Source: Haliclona indistincta (taxonomy: Eukaryota; Porifera; Demospongiae; Haplosclerida; Chalinidae). Taken from it: 64,000 nucleotides of DNA. A model generated the notes under the pieces. That model did not search any database and was not told the origin of the DNA. It saw only the letters and a list, made by a program, of their open reading frames with translations. Positions 63,975 through 64,000 of the stretch are shown one piece after another; positions within the stretch are counted from its first letter, which is position 1, and each line of letters opens with the position of its first letter. Location: the NCBI GenBank assembly GCA_964017065.1, contig OZ024790.1:12349498-12413497 (forward strand), given 5' to 3'. The translations under genes were made by a program, and so were the position numbers.

Positions 63975-64000
63975 GTCTGTGTCTGTCTGTATGTTAGTTG

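Overview
The window looks like nuclear DNA of an early-branching animal, most likely a sponge (Porifera). The reasons are an animal-type EFCAB7 gene with short introns, an intronless Golgi glycosyltransferase of the animal GCNT/GT14 kind, a lineage-expanded cluster of intronless seven-transmembrane receptors, and a dense mix of CR1/L2-like LINEs, a tyrosine-recombinase retrotransposon and many small foldback/MITE elements. The species assignment is inference; a database search was not possible.

The backbone is a receptor array. Nine complete single-exon GPCR genes of about 355-365 codons lie at 7238, 11757, 16670, 21076, 30553, 35006, 41672, 45838 (all plus) and 49809-50879 (minus). There is also a 5'-truncated pseudogene at 43274-44015 and a 3'-truncated, stop-containing pseudogene on the minus strand at 47617-47968. 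The proteins share a nearly invariant core (TM3 to TM4) and a conserved C-terminal LIRSEF motif, and differ mainly in the N-terminus and extracellular loops. The 5' halves with their upstream flanks fall into three classes and the 3' halves into at least four. They are combined in different pairings, so the array has been shuffled by unequal exchange or conversion. Features such as the Cys-Trp-Ile extracellular-loop motif point toward the cAMP-receptor-like/secretin-like clan, but the exact family and ligands are unknown.

Region by region: 1-1160 holds foldback DNA and a TIR element. 1180-5470 is a minus-strand LINE with a PHD-finger ORF1 and a frameshifted ORF2. 6060-22300 carries receptors 1-4 with three copies of a roughly 1 kb upstream flank and several MITEs. 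23505-30120 is a nearly complete Ngaro/PAT-type tyrosine-recombinase retrotransposon (gag with a predicted intron, RT/RNase H, recombinase, split direct repeats). 30553-36073 holds receptors 5 and 6 separated by a four-level nest of DNA elements (31776-34416). 38202-41483 is a composite 9-bp-TSD element containing a truncated LINE, foldback repeats and tRNA-like Pol III cassettes, inserted just upstream of receptor 7. 43274-50894 contains broken receptors, receptors 9 and 10 and a 9-bp-TSD element carrying a RecQ-helicase fragment. 51498-60562 is repeat-rich but contains the GCNT-like gene (55413-56810, minus) and some unidentified exons (58070-58406 and 60862-61053). 62030-63974 is the 5' part of an EFCAB7 orthologue running off the right edge.

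The receptor genes probably act as cell-surface sensors, diversified by duplication, recombination and extracellular-loop change. EFCAB7 (in vertebrates a ciliary Hedgehog-pathway scaffold partner) and the glycosyltransferase are ordinary single-copy genes at the right flank. Much of the remainder is transposable-element sequence, and many of the elements can be delimited by their target-site duplications.
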